Assembly (NCBI GenBank): GCA_017469945.1
Contig: JAFUFI010000025.1
Location: 1 to 64,000 of the forward strand
Reading direction: 5' to 3'
DNA: 64,000 nucleotides
DNA from: Lachnospiraceae bacterium
GTDB taxonomy: Bacteria > Bacillota > Clostridia > Lachnospirales > Lachnospiraceae
Every line of letters starts with the position of its first letter. The first letter of the stretch is position 1. Below the pieces are notes generated by a model that saw only the letters and a list, made by a program, of their open reading frames with translations, was not told the origin of the DNA and did not search any database. This document shows, in pieces, positions 33,534 through 42,030 of the stretch. A program made the position numbers and the translations under genes.

Positions 33534-34742
33534 ATGGAATACAAGTACAATTTTGACAAAATGACGCAGCGCAGAGGGACCTCTTCTTTAAAGTGGGATG
33601 ATTGTGACGGAGCAGCATATCCTCTTTGGGTTGCAGATATGGATTTCGAAGCCGCCCCTCCCATAAGAAAAGCATTGGAAGACAGAGTATCTCACGGGAT
33701 TTTTGGTTACAATATCATTCCCAATGAATGGTATGACGCATACATCTCCTGGTGGGACAGACGCCATAACTTTAAAATGGAAAAAGACTGGCTCATTTTT
33801 TGTACCGGTGTTGTGCCTGCTATCTCAAGTACCGTCCGTAAGCTGACAGTACCCGGTGACAACGTAGTGATTCTTACCCCGGTTTATAATATCTTCTTTA
33901 ACAGCATTATAAATAACGGTTGCAACGTTTGCGAAGTACCGCTGATTTACAATAAAAGCCTTCTCGGCGGAGATAACCTCAGCATCAAGGATTCGGATTT
34001 GGTATCGCATGATATTTATAAGATAGACTATGAAAATCTTGAGGAAGCTCTCTCGGATGAAAAGACAAAGCTTCTTATCTTCTGCAATCCGCATAACCCT
34101 GTAGGAAGGATCTGGAGTACAGAGGAGCTTGCTAAGGTCGGTGAACTTTGCGCAAAGCATAATGTTACGGTTTTATCAGATGAGATTCACTGCGACATCA
34201 CCGATCCGGGAAAAGAATATATTCCTTTTGCTTCTGTTAATGAAACTAACAAGAACATCAGCATAACCGCCATCGCTCCTACAAAAGCATTTAATATTGC
34301 CGGTATGCAGACAGCTGCTGTGTCTATTCCGAACCCGGATCTTAGGAAAAAGATATGGCGTGCCCTTAATACAGATGAAGTTGCCGAGCCCAACAGTTTT
34401 GCAATTCCCGTAACCATTGCGGCTTTTAATGAAGGCGAACCTTGGCTTGAAGAACTTCGTAACTATATTTACGAAAATAAGCAGATAGTAAAGGATTTCC
34501 TTTCCGCTTATCCGAAGCTAAAACTCATCCCTTCCGAGGCTACTTACCTTCTTTGGATCGATGTTTCCGGAACCGGAATGAACGGAACAGAATTGGAGAA
34601 GAAACTCAAAGCGGAAACTGGCGTCTATCTGACAGCCGGTGGCGAGTATGGAAGAAGCGGAGAAAACTTCCTGCGCATGAACATCGCCTGCCCGAGAAAA
34701 CGGTTGGAAGAGGCCCTTGAGCTAGTGAAACGAATTTTATAG
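33534..34742 (+). CDS. MalY/PatB-family PLP-dependent C-S lyase
   Basis: A 402-residue fold-type I PLP enzyme. Key pieces: SSLKWDDCDGAAYPLWVADMDFEAAPPI at the start, the LIFCNPHNPVGRIW substrate loop, VLSDEIHCDI (the PLP-pyridine aspartate) and the Schiff-base lysine in APTKAFNIAG. The C-terminal arginine that binds the carboxylate is in NFLRMNIACPRKRLEEAL. This pattern is that of MalY/PatB cystathionine beta-lyases, which release homocysteine, pyruvate and ammonia; some members also act as regulators. Whether it is a true methionine-pathway enzyme or a general C-S lyase is not decided. Confidence 0.9.
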   Translation: MEYKYNFDKMTQRRGTSSLKWDDCDGAAYPLWVADMDFEAAPPIRKALEDRVSHGIFGYNIIPNEWYDAYISWWDRRHNFKMEKDWLIFCTGVVPAISSTVRKLTVPGDNVVILTPVYNIFFNSIINNGCNVCEVPLIYNKSLLGGDNLSIKDSDLVSHDIYKIDYENLEEALSDEKTKLLIFCNPHNPVGRIWSTEELAKVGELCAKHNVTVLSDEIHCDITDPGKEYIPFASVNETNKNISITAIAPTKAFNIAGMQTAAVSIPNPDLRKKIWRALNTDEVAEPNSFAIPVTIAAFNEGEPWLEELRNYIYENKQIVKDFLSAYPKLKLIPSEATYLLWIDVSGTGMNGTELEKKLKAETGVYLTAGGEYGRSGENFLRMNIACPRKRLEEALELVKRIL

Positions 34743-34746
34743 TCTG

Positions 34747-34831
34747 GCGATTTATAGCACTAAAAATGCTTATAAATCGCTAGAATCGACTTTTTTATAA
34801 ATATAAATGCCGCTGAGATCAGCGGCATTTT
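34747..34831. terminator. Two stem-loops between malY and the second LacI gene
   Basis: First hairpin: GCGATTTATAGCA pairs with TGC-T-TATAAATCGC (34747-34780), followed about 9 nt later by six to seven Ts on the plus strand. Second: AATGCCGCTGA pairs with TCAGCGGCATT (about 34806-34829), flanked by A- and T-runs and able to act on both strands. They separate the convergent malY (+) and lacI (-) transcripts. Confidence 0.75.
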
Positions 34832-34836
34832 AGTAT

Positions 34837-35832
34837 CTATACTATCATATCCAAATATTCGATCCTTACAAGTTCATGAGGTGCGACAATCTTTCTTCCC
34901 AGGCTGCCCCCCATAAGCCTTGAGCACTCAGCTACCGCTTCGGATGAAATATCGTAGAAGTTTTGCTTAACGGTATTCATCTGCTTTCCGGCATATCCCA
35001 TAAGCGAGATTCCGTCAAAGCCACATACGGGGCGGAAAATATCCATATCCGTCAGCGCTCTCATTGCGCCGATAGCCATCATATCCGAAGCGCAGATAAT
35101 AATATCATGCATACTTCCGTACTTAAAGGTAATCTCCCTGGCCTTCTTTTCAGAGAACTCGCCGCAGTGCAAACTTACCGCCAGCTCCAGCTCCTGGGCA
35201 AGTTCCAGCATACCCTGTAAGCGCTCGTCGGAGACATACCCGTTTTTCTTTCCGGAGATATAAAGTACCTGACCATTAAAGGTGTTATTTTCCATAATGG
35301 TTTTTCTTGCAACATCTTTTTGAGCCTGACGATGATCGATTCCAATATGAGAACAGCTGTCATTTATAATCGGAACGTCTATCAAAACGCATTTAAACTG
35401 CTCTCTTGCGATTACTCTCTGGAGTACATAATCATCCTTTGACATTCCGTAGATAACAAGGCCCTTGATATTTTGTGACTTAAGGTATTTCTCGGTCTCT
35501 GCCTCATCCATCCCCTCAAGCATCGAAAAGAATATGGGCACAACCTCAATATGCAGCTCCTGAGCCTTGTGCAAAGCGCCTTTAAGATACTGCATCGAAA
35601 TCTCGTCTATCGCGGATGTCTGAATATCCGTATTGATAAGCAGGCCAACCCTTCCCGACTGCTTTGAGGAAAGAGAAGCCGCAACCACATTGGGCGTAAA
35701 CTTAAGCTCTTCAATAGCCTTATTTACCCTGATTGCTGTTTCCTCGGAAACATTGGGATATTTATTTATTACCTTTGAAACGGTAGAAACCGCTACTCCG
35801 GCAAGCTTTGCCACATCTCTGATAGTCGCCAT
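34837..35832 (-). CDS. LacI-family transcriptional regulator
   Basis: 331 residues. HTH at the N-terminus (ATIRDVAKLAGVAVSTVSKVINKYPNVSEETAIRV) with the LacI hinge helix region NVVAASLSSKQSGRVGLL, then a sugar/nucleobase-binding type sensor domain. It is the last gene of an ABC importer run, 42 nt downstream of the ATPase gene, with its own GAGAGGA ribosome site. Being in that operon suggests it controls the importer or answers to its substrate; this is inference. The effector is unknown. It differs clearly in sequence from the LacI protein of the mannan locus. Confidence 0.88.
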   Translation of the reverse strand: MATIRDVAKLAGVAVSTVSKVINKYPNVSEETAIRVNKAIEELKFTPNVVAASLSSKQSGRVGLLINTDIQTSAIDEISMQYLKGALHKAQELHIEVVPIFFSMLEGMDEAETEKYLKSQNIKGLVIYGMSKDDYVLQRVIAREQFKCVLIDVPIINDSCSHIGIDHRQAQKDVARKTIMENNTFNGQVLYISGKKNGYVSDERLQGMLELAQELELAVSLHCGEFSEKKAREITFKYGSMHDIIICASDMMAIGAMRALTDMDIFRPVCGFDGISLMGYAGKQMNTVKQNFYDISSEAVAECSRLMGGSLGRKIVAPHELVRIEYLDMIV

Positions 35833-35874
35833 TTTAAATCCTCTCGGTATATGTTCTGTATTAAATAACAGTCG

Positions 35875-36672
35875 CTATGTTAGTAAAATCCTGTCGTTAT
35901 CCAAAGCCTTTCCTGTACCTGCCTTGAATTTTACAAGCAAGTCCTCAATATTAAGTCCGGCTCTTTCCTCGCCCTTAACGTCATACACTATATTACCGTC
36001 CGACATAAGGAAGGTTCTGTTTCCGATTTCAAGGGCCTGCTTCATATTGTGTGTGATCATCATACAGGTTATATGATTCTCTCCGACGATCCTTCTTGTA
36101 AGCTCTATAACCTTATCGGCTGTAGCGGGATCAAGAGCCGCTGTATGCTCATCAAGGAGCAGTATCTTAGGCGTAACCATCGTCGCCATAAGAAGCGTAA
36201 GAGCCTGCCTCTGTCCTCCCGATAGAAGCCCTACGGGATGTCTCATCCTGTCCTCAAGTCCCATCCCCAGCATCGAGAGCTTTTCTCTGAAGAGTTTCTT
36301 ATCCCTTCCGCTTATATGGCTGAAAGGCGAGGTTCCTTCCGAGGAGCGAAGGTATGCAAGGGCAAGATTTTCCTCGATGGTCATAGAGGGCGCCGTCCCC
36401 TTTAAAGGATCCTGAAACATTCTTCCGATAATACGGCTTCTTTTGTGTTCCTCTAAAAACGTAATATCCTGGCCGCCTAAGAAAATGCTTCCATCATCAA
36501 CAAAGAAGGTTCCCGCTACCGCGTTGAAAAGCGTTGATTTTCCGGCTCCGTTTGAACCGATTATCGTGACAAAGTCTCCGTCATCAAGATGAAGAGACAA
36601 ATCTGTAATAGCCTTCTTTTCATCCGGAGTTCCGGGATTAAAGGTTACACTGATATTTTTAATATCAAGCAT
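35875..36672 (-). CDS. ABC transporter ATP-binding protein (ABC_sub_bind-type importer)
   Basis: A 265-residue single ABC domain: Walker A IGSNGAGKST (about 37-46), Q-loop MFQDPLKGTAPSMTI, signature LLSGGQRQALTLLMA, Walker B ILLLDEHTAALDP and H-switch MMITHNM. The 'DEHTAALDP' variant is typical of ATPases that accompany ABC_sub_bind (PF04392) binding proteins and BPD_transp_2-like permeases, such as the TrpXYZ-type systems of streptococci and clostridia. The gene overlaps the permease gene by 8 nt and has a strong GGAGGGG ribosome site. The substrate cannot be told; aromatic amino acids are one possibility. Confidence 0.88.
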   Translation of the reverse strand: MLDIKNISVTFNPGTPDEKKAITDLSLHLDDGDFVTIIGSNGAGKSTLFNAVAGTFFVDDGSIFLGGQDITFLEEHKRSRIIGRMFQDPLKGTAPSMTIEENLALAYLRSSEGTSPFSHISGRDKKLFREKLSMLGMGLEDRMRHPVGLLSGGQRQALTLLMATMVTPKILLLDEHTAALDPATADKVIELTRRIVGENHITCMMITHNMKQALEIGNRTFLMSDGNIVYDVKGEERAGLNIEDLLVKFKAGTGKALDNDRILLT

Positions 36673-37579
36673 TCTTGTCCCCTCCCTTCATATGTACTCT
36701 CTTTTTTTGCATAAAAGCAATGCCCTTTTTCATGGCAGGGAAAGCTATCGCTATAGCTACGATTACAGCCGTAAGAAGCTTTAAGAAGTCGACGGGTATA
36801 ATCTTTGTATAAAGACATACCGCATATATTACTCGGTAGATAATGGAGCCTACAACAGCCGCAATAACGCCCTTTTTAACGCTCCTTCTTCCGAGTACGG
36901 TCTCTCCGATTATAAGACAGGCAAGTCCGATAACTACGATTCCCGTACCGCCGTTAATATCAACGGTCTTTTGATTTTGCGAAACCATAGCTCCCGAAAG
37001 AGCGGTCATCGCGTTGGCAAGACAAAGACCCACCGTAATAGTAAAAGTCGGATTTACCGAAGACGCCCTTACCATATCGATGTTGTCTCCCGTTGCTCTA
37101 ATTGAAAGGCCAAGCCTGGTTCCAAGGAAGAAGATAAGGAATACGGAAACAGCGGCAACTATTATAAGGGTAAGGATTACCGAGCCCCAATCCCCGATAA
37201 ACGGTATAGACTTAAATAAACTGTAGATAGTCTGCTTTTTAAGAAGGGAAACGCTCGAACTCCATCCCATAGTCATAAGGTTTATGGTGTACAGTCCGGT
37301 ATTTGTAATAATACCCGCAAGGATTGAAGGAACCTTAAGCCTCGTATGTAAAAATGCGGTCACAAAACCGGCACAGGCTCCGGCACCCATCGCAAGAGGT
37401 ATACCGAGTATAGGATGTCCTATAGCGGCCATCTGAACCGACACGGCGGCGCCGAGAACAAAGCATCCGTCCGTTGTAAGGTCCGCAATATCAAGTACCC
37501 TGTAGCTTAGAAACAACGCCATGGGAACGAGGCTGTACAAAAGTCCCAGCTCCAATGCGGTCTTTAGAATATATAGCAC
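36665..37579 (-). CDS. ABC transporter permease (LivH/BPD_transp_2-like)
   Basis: A 304-residue integral membrane protein with about eight hydrophobic segments (YSLVPMALFLSYRVLDIADLT, GFVTAFLHTRLKVPSILAGIITNTGLYTINLM, VILTLIIVAAVSVFLIFF, and others). The 'LDIADLTTDGCFVLGAAVSV' and 'TRLGLSIRATGDN' motifs identify the branched-chain-amino-acid-like permease family used with ABC_sub_bind proteins. The start is GTG at 37577-37579 with GGAAGGG 7 nt upstream. It lies downstream of the binding-protein gene, beyond an intrinsic terminator, and overlaps the ATPase gene. Confidence 0.88.
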   Translation of the reverse strand: MLYILKTALELGLLYSLVPMALFLSYRVLDIADLTTDGCFVLGAAVSVQMAAIGHPILGIPLAMGAGACAGFVTAFLHTRLKVPSILAGIITNTGLYTINLMTMGWSSSVSLLKKQTIYSLFKSIPFIGDWGSVILTLIIVAAVSVFLIFFLGTRLGLSIRATGDNIDMVRASSVNPTFTITVGLCLANAMTALSGAMVSQNQKTVDINGGTGIVVIGLACLIIGETVLGRRSVKKGVIAAVVGSIIYRVIYAVCLYTKIIPVDFLKLLTAVIVAIAIAFPAMKKGIAFMQKKRVHMKGGDKNA

Positions 37580-37649
37580 TACTCTACCCTTCCTTTATAT
37601 AATGATCTATTAAAGATTTTAGCAGATAAAACGTTTTCCGAAAAGTACC

Positions 37650-37681
37650 AAAAAAAGGGGCAATATTCCTACTGCCCCTTT
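37650..37681 (-). terminator. Intrinsic terminator between binding protein and permease genes
   Basis: On the minus strand AAAGGGGCA...TGCCCCTTT is followed by a U-run (complement of 37650-37656). It sits 6 nt after the binding-protein stop and before the permease, a common device to make more binding protein than membrane components. Confidence 0.8.
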
Positions 37682-37686
37682 GATGA

Positions 37687-38706
37687 TTATTCTTCGCTGG
37701 TAACAACTTCTACAAGCTGTCCCATATCGGCAAATGCGCTATAGTCGGCATTTGCAGCTGCAGCGGTTTCGGTGTTGACTGTGATGATACCGCCGTCCAT
37801 AAGGTAATACTCCTGAAGACCGTCCATACCGTCAGTCATAGCAGTGTAAGCAAGCTCTGCAGTCTTTGTACCGAGGTCGGTGTAGTTTACACCGCAGGTA
37901 GCGAAGGCTCCGTTTCTTACAAAAGAGTCTGCGCCGGCGTAATGAAGGATTCCGGCATTTGCAAAGTCTTCATAGATAGCGAGCTCTGCTGCCATTACCA
38001 CGTTATCGGTAGGAGTAAATACAGCCTGTACATCTGAAGCGATGAGCGTTGATGCTGCGGCAACAACTTCGTCGTTGGTATTTCCGGTAGCTTCAACGTA
38101 CTCGATCCCCTTCGAATCAAGGTAAGCCTTTGCCTCGGCTACGGGAGTAGCTGAGTTGATCTCTGAAAGAGAGTAAAGGATTCCGACTTTGTTTAAATCG
38201 GGATTCTGTGCAAACATCATGTCCATGATGAACTCAGTGTTGAGTCCGTCGCTGGTTCCGGTAACATAATCGATACCGGTAAGCTCAGCAGCCTTGGGAT
38301 CTGAGATTGCTGCATATATAACGGGAGTCTTGGATTCCTCAGCGGATACGGTTGCAACCTGCGCTGCAAGAGTAGCGATGGGAATGATGGCATCTACCTT
38401 ATCGGCTACAGCCTGATCTGCAATCTGCTTGAGGACTGTCTGATCGTTCTGTCCGGAATAAACGGTGTAGTTAATAGTAATGCCTTTCTCGGAAGCGATA
38501 GCATCAAGCTTAGCTGTAATAGCATTTGCTATCTCGTCGAGTGAAGCGTGGTCGAGCTGTTTGATAACCGCAACATTTAATGCAGCGTTTTTTTCAGCAT
38601 CGTTTTTTCCGTTTGCGGATCCGGGTGCTGCGCAAGCGCAAACACCAAGAGTTAAAGCTGCGCTGAGAGCAAAAGCCATCAGCTTCTTAACAAGACTTTT
38701 TTTCAT
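37687..38706 (-). CDS. ABC transporter substrate-binding lipoprotein (ABC_sub_bind family)
   Basis: 339 residues. Signal peptide of lipoprotein type (MKKSLVKKLMAFALSAALTL, then GVCAC), mature protein beginning after the cysteine. The body is a two-lobe type 1 fold: LNVAVIKQLDHASLDEIANAI, VDAIIPIATLAAQ, PVIYAAISDP, VGILYSLSEINSATPV, VQAVFTPTDNVVM and ATCGVNYTDLGTKTAELAY. These are hallmarks of PF04392 binding proteins. The ligand is unknown; some relatives bind tryptophan or tyrosine. No T-box is visible upstream, which argues against straightforward tRNA-Trp control. First gene of the importer run. Confidence 0.88.
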   Translation of the reverse strand: MKKSLVKKLMAFALSAALTLGVCACAAPGSANGKNDAEKNAALNVAVIKQLDHASLDEIANAITAKLDAIASEKGITINYTVYSGQNDQTVLKQIADQAVADKVDAIIPIATLAAQVATVSAEESKTPVIYAAISDPKAAELTGIDYVTGTSDGLNTEFIMDMMFAQNPDLNKVGILYSLSEINSATPVAEAKAYLDSKGIEYVEATGNTNDEVVAAASTLIASDVQAVFTPTDNVVMAAELAIYEDFANAGILHYAGADSFVRNGAFATCGVNYTDLGTKTAELAYTAMTDGMDGLQEYYLMDGGIITVNTETAAAANADYSAFADMGQLVEVVTSEE

Positions 38707-38761
38707 TTTTTCTTTTCTCCTCTTTAAGTCTGCAAGTATGAAGTGACTGAAAATATTTTAA

Positions 38762-38843
38762 GGTTATCGGGAAATATTTGCAATAACCAATATTTATTTT
38801 TTATACATATTTAATTGACTTTATTTAACCAAAAAACTAAACT
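38762..38843. promoter_or_regulatory. Promoter of the plus-strand hypothetical gene and a neighbouring dyad
   Basis: Plus-strand promoter TTGACT (38815-38820), a 17-nt spacer and TAAACT (38838-38843). Upstream, GGTTAT (38762-38767) and ATAACC (38782-38787) form a dyad that would lie in the leader or promoter of the divergent binding-protein gene; a possible regulator site. Confidence 0.5.
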
Positions 38844-38887
38844 GTTCTTGTTGCCGGATCGTAACGGCCAAAGGAGATGCATGTATT

Positions 38888-39691
38888 ATGCCTTTAATGG
38901 ATGAATTCAAAAAGGAACGTGAAGATATCAAGAATCAGCCCCTGAAAAAGAGGCTCGACTACTTTTGGACTTACTATAAATGGTGGTTTATCGGCGGTAT
39001 CGCTTTTATCATTATCGCCGTCAGTATTATTACAAATATCGTTAAGAGCAAGGATGAAACCGTTTATGTGGCGATGATAGATACGGTAATTAATCCCACG
39101 GGAAACTACGAAGAAAATATTACAGCACCTTTTCTTGAAGAGCACGGGCTCTCCCCTAAGAAAAACACGATAAACTTTAACATGAACTTTATTTTTTCCG
39201 GGCAAAAGGGCTCTGAGCTTCCCGGCTCCCCTTCCTACTCGGATACCTTCGGCTACAGCGGCCGCCAAAATCTGGCGATCTACGTATCCGCCGGTGATGT
39301 TGACGCCATAAGCGCCCCGGAGGACTGGTTTAATAATTATGCATACAGTGATTTCTTTTTAATCCTCGATGATTACCTTTCCGCGGATGAGATTAAAGCT
39401 TTGGAGGGCAGGATCTGCTACGCGGACAGAGCCGTTATGGAGAGGTATAAAAAGGCGCACGACGAAGATAACTACGAGTATTCCGAGGAATTCCCGGACA
39501 GCACGGATCCTTCTTCTATGGAGGATCCCGTTCCCGTTGGAATCTATATTGACGATTGCCCTTTATTTAATGAAAACTTCGCCTGTGCCAATGACAATTC
39601 CTCAAAGGTTGTGATCGGAATCGTAAGGAACTCCCCTGCGGTGGAAATTACAAAAGATCTTATAATATACATAACCGGCAAAGCTTATTAG
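38888..39691 (+). CDS. Hypothetical single-pass membrane protein
   Basis: A 267-residue protein with a short basic cytoplasmic N-terminus (MDEFKKEREDIKNQPLKKRLDYFWTYYKWW split by aromatic residues), one transmembrane segment (WFIGGIAFIIIAVSIITNIV, about 35-54) and a ~210-residue extracellular domain rich in acidic residues. The phrase KKRLDYFWTYYKWW is familiar from uncharacterised Lachnospiraceae membrane proteins, but I do not know a function. Good AAGGAG ribosome site; an internal ATG three codons later is possible. It has its own promoter and a terminator that overlaps its last codons, so it is monocistronic. Confidence 0.7.
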   Translation: MPLMDEFKKEREDIKNQPLKKRLDYFWTYYKWWFIGGIAFIIIAVSIITNIVKSKDETVYVAMIDTVINPTGNYEENITAPFLEEHGLSPKKNTINFNMNFIFSGQKGSELPGSPSYSDTFGYSGRQNLAIYVSAGDVDAISAPEDWFNNYAYSDFFLILDDYLSADEIKALEGRICYADRAVMERYKKAHDEDNYEYSEEFPDSTDPSSMEDPVPVGIYIDDCPLFNENFACANDNSSKVVIGIVRNSPAVEITKDLIIYITGKAY

Positions 39692-39710
39692 CCTTGCCGG
39701 TTCTTTTTTT
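39673..39710 (+). terminator. Intrinsic terminator overlapping the hypothetical gene's stop codon
   Basis: AACCGGCAA (39673-39681) pairs with TTGCCGGTT (39694-39702), followed by CTTTTTTT. The left arm is coding sequence and the stop codon (39689-39691) lies in the loop. coaX on the other strand ends at 39725. Confidence 0.85.
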
Positions 39711-39724
39711 ACGTTGTTAATATC

Positions 39725-40504
39725 TTATTTATGCTTAGTATTCTTTTCAAAGAGGATCGTGAGCCCCTTAATCAGCAGGCTGTCATCAAGAGTGATCTCA
39801 TGCTTGCAGCAGGGGATCACTATTCCCGCAAATCCTCCGGTGGCAACTATCGCCGTCTTGTATCCGAGTTCATCCCAGATCCTGTCTATCATACCGTCAA
39901 TACAGGAGGCATGTCCGTAAATGCTTCCGCTTTGCATCGCTCCGACTGTATTTCCTCCGATAAGCCTTCCCGGTACCTTTATGGCAACCTCGGGAAGATG
40001 GGCAGCCCTTCTTGCAAGCCCGGCAAGTGAAACCTCTATTCCCGGGATTATCATCCCTCCCATAAATCGCTTTTCGTTATTGATGATAGAAATTGTCGTA
40101 GCCGTTCCCATATCTATAAGGATCAGCGGCGAGCCGTAGTACGATATACCCGCAACCGCTCCCACAAGAAGATCCGCTCCTAAAGATGAGGGATCGTCAA
40201 GCTTTATATCAACTCCCGTTTTGATTCCCGGACCTACTTCTATTATCTTTTTCCCGAGAAGCTTTTCAAGCCCCCTTCTTATAGGCTCCGTAACCGGCGG
40301 AACCGATGAAGAAAGGATTCCGCCTTCTAAATCCGCAGGAGATATATTATAAAGGTCGAGGATTGATTTAGCGCTTGTTGCGTACTCCGTATCCGATTTA
40401 TGTCTGTCGGTATAGAGGCGCTCCTCAAAGATTATCTTTCTTGTGCCGGGCTCGGCGCATCCGATCACAATATTTGTATTTCCAACATCAACAGTCAGTA
40501 TCAT
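39725..40504 (-). CDS. coaX: Type III pantothenate kinase
   Basis: A 259-residue ASKHA-fold kinase: ATP-phosphate loop MILTVDVGNTNIVIG at the start, pantothenate/metal region LGADLLVGAVAGISYYGSPLILIDMGTATTIS and adenosine region AIVATGGFAGIV. This is the CoaX type, which phosphorylates pantothenate as the first step of coenzyme A synthesis. The length is standard. It follows the DUF4153-like gene by 46 nt and is convergent with the plus-strand hypothetical gene. No linked biotin ligase (birA), which is a common neighbour elsewhere. Confidence 0.95.
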   Translation of the reverse strand: MILTVDVGNTNIVIGCAEPGTRKIIFEERLYTDRHKSDTEYATSAKSILDLYNISPADLEGGILSSSVPPVTEPIRRGLEKLLGKKIIEVGPGIKTGVDIKLDDPSSLGADLLVGAVAGISYYGSPLILIDMGTATTISIINNEKRFMGGMIIPGIEVSLAGLARRAAHLPEVAIKVPGRLIGGNTVGAMQSGSIYGHASCIDGMIDRIWDELGYKTAIVATGGFAGIVIPCCKHEITLDDSLLIKGLTILFEKNTKHK

Positions 40505-40550
40505 GCTTAGCTCCCGAATAATTATGTATATATTATTCTACCACAAAGCC

Positions 40551-41768
40551 CTATACCAGGCAAAGCCCCGCAAGACTCAGAGCGCTTACGTAAAACCAGA
40601 TGCGGGCAGTCTTTTTTTCGGTAAGCATATTTACTCCGGCAGCTACGCAGGCAAGGAACAAAACAGTTGCCGCCCAGATAGACTCCAAACGTAAGGGAGT
40701 AAAACCGTACTGATATATATACATAAAGATCTTTAAAAACGCGATAAGTGCGAATATCATACTCTCGGCATTAAGCACAGTGCAGGCTATCTTTACCGGT
40801 GTTTTATATGTCTCTGCCGTGCGGGTAGAGAGCCAAAGAAGGATAAAGTTTACAACCATCACTCCGCACATCTCGCCGAATCCCTTGCGGGCGTACTCAG
40901 AGTAGGTGAATCCTTCCGGAAGCTTCATTGCGAAAGCCCCCCATAAGTAGCTTCCCTGCATAAAAAAGAATATAGCATAGAACACCGAGAACAAACCGAT
41001 GAAAATGACCCAGACAAGCCCCGGTACCTTTCTTAATTTTCCTACGAACCATTTAATATTATCTCCTCTGTGTCTAACCTGTTCCTCCGTCTCCCTAAAG
41101 CAGCCGCCGATAAGTCCGTAAAGCCAAGTTCCGGCGAGGGCTGTAAGTATAAGTTTGGGGATCAAAAGAAAATCCCAGTCAATCTTTATAACCTCCCCGA
41201 TCTTTTCCATAAGAGAATTGTAATTATCATCGGCATTTCTCAGATAGTTAAGTGCTATAAAGAAAAGGATGATGGCTACAAAGCTTGCAAGGAGTACGAT
41301 AGGTACCGTCTTTTTGGCTTTCGAATCCTTTTTGGTTTTGAAAATACTTCCGATAGTCCGTACGTTCAGAGGCCAGTTCTTAAAGGGCATAACGCAAAAT
41401 CCCGTTATTCCGTCCCAGACCATCATATGGGAAGTCTCTCCTTCGGCGAGTCTGCCCGAACGGACGAGGATATAATACACTGCGAATAAATGTGTGAAGA
41501 ATATCTTCATATAATTATCCCAGGCCTCTCCGATATCAAAGCAGACAGACACCCCTCCAAGCACAGTCATAAGAAGCATAGCGTAAGTTTCAAAGTTTCT
41601 TTTTCGCTTCCAGTATATAGCCTCTACGATTATTATCACCAAAAGCGTAAAAATTCCAAACATTATGCGATTGTAATCAGGTTCGCTTTCAAAAAGCCAT
41701 GAGGCATACAAAAATGATAAAGGGAATATCAAAATTGCTATAATCTTTTCAAATACATTCGTTTCCAT
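40551..41768 (-). CDS. DUF4153/DUF4173-like polytopic membrane protein
   Basis: A 405-residue protein with roughly ten hydrophobic helices (IIAILIFPLSFLYASWLF, IMFGIFTLLVIIIVEAIYW, VPIVLLASFVAIILFFIAL and more). The segment LPEGFTYSEYARKGFGEM after a transmembrane pair is the characteristic motif of DUF4153/DUF4173 proteins. Function unknown. It is expressed with a DUF2975 protein and an XRE regulator (11-nt gap to the latter), a combination suggesting a regulated membrane module. Ribosome site AAAGGAGAG. Confidence 0.8.
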   Translation of the reverse strand: METNVFEKIIAILIFPLSFLYASWLFESEPDYNRIMFGIFTLLVIIIVEAIYWKRKRNFETYAMLLMTVLGGVSVCFDIGEAWDNYMKIFFTHLFAVYYILVRSGRLAEGETSHMMVWDGITGFCVMPFKNWPLNVRTIGSIFKTKKDSKAKKTVPIVLLASFVAIILFFIALNYLRNADDNYNSLMEKIGEVIKIDWDFLLIPKLILTALAGTWLYGLIGGCFRETEEQVRHRGDNIKWFVGKLRKVPGLVWVIFIGLFSVFYAIFFFMQGSYLWGAFAMKLPEGFTYSEYARKGFGEMCGVMVVNFILLWLSTRTAETYKTPVKIACTVLNAESMIFALIAFLKIFMYIYQYGFTPLRLESIWAATVLFLACVAAGVNMLTEKKTARIWFYVSALSLAGLCLV

Positions 41769-41779
41769 AATCTCTCCTT

Positions 41780-41992
41780 TTACTCCGGATCGTCTATAAA
41801 CTCAAGGATGTCTCCGGGTTGACACTTTAATTCATGGCAGATTGCCATAAGTGTTGAAAATCTGATTGCTTTTGCCTTTCCCGTCTTAAGTACGGAAAGG
41901 TTGGCCGGCGTGATCCCCACCTTTTCGGCCAGCTCATTCGATGATATCTTTCGCTTCGCCATCATGACGTCAACGTTAACAACTATCTTCAT
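41780..41992 (-). CDS. XRE-family HTH regulator (YozG-like)
   Basis: A 70-residue single-domain Cro/CI-type DNA-binding protein: MAKRKISSNELAEKVGITPANLSVLKTGKAKAIRFSTLMAICHELKCQPGDILEF, with the HTH at about residues 20-45. Small YozG-like regulators typically sit beside DUF2975 membrane proteins, as here (38-nt gap). It probably autoregulates the operon; an inverted repeat at the operon promoter is a candidate site. Good GAGGAG ribosome site. Confidence 0.92.
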   Translation of the reverse strand: MKIVVNVDVMMAKRKISSNELAEKVGITPANLSVLKTGKAKAIRFSTLMAICHELKCQPGDILEFIDDPE

Positions 41993-42030
41993 GTCCGCTA
42001 TCTCCTCTTCTTAATATTCAGATCGATAAG

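Noticed and set aside
38707..38887. Possible T-box upstream of the ABC_sub_bind importer
   Set aside because: No T-box consensus (GGGTGG-type box) or specifier structure is seen; only a short dyad and AT-rich promoter sequence.
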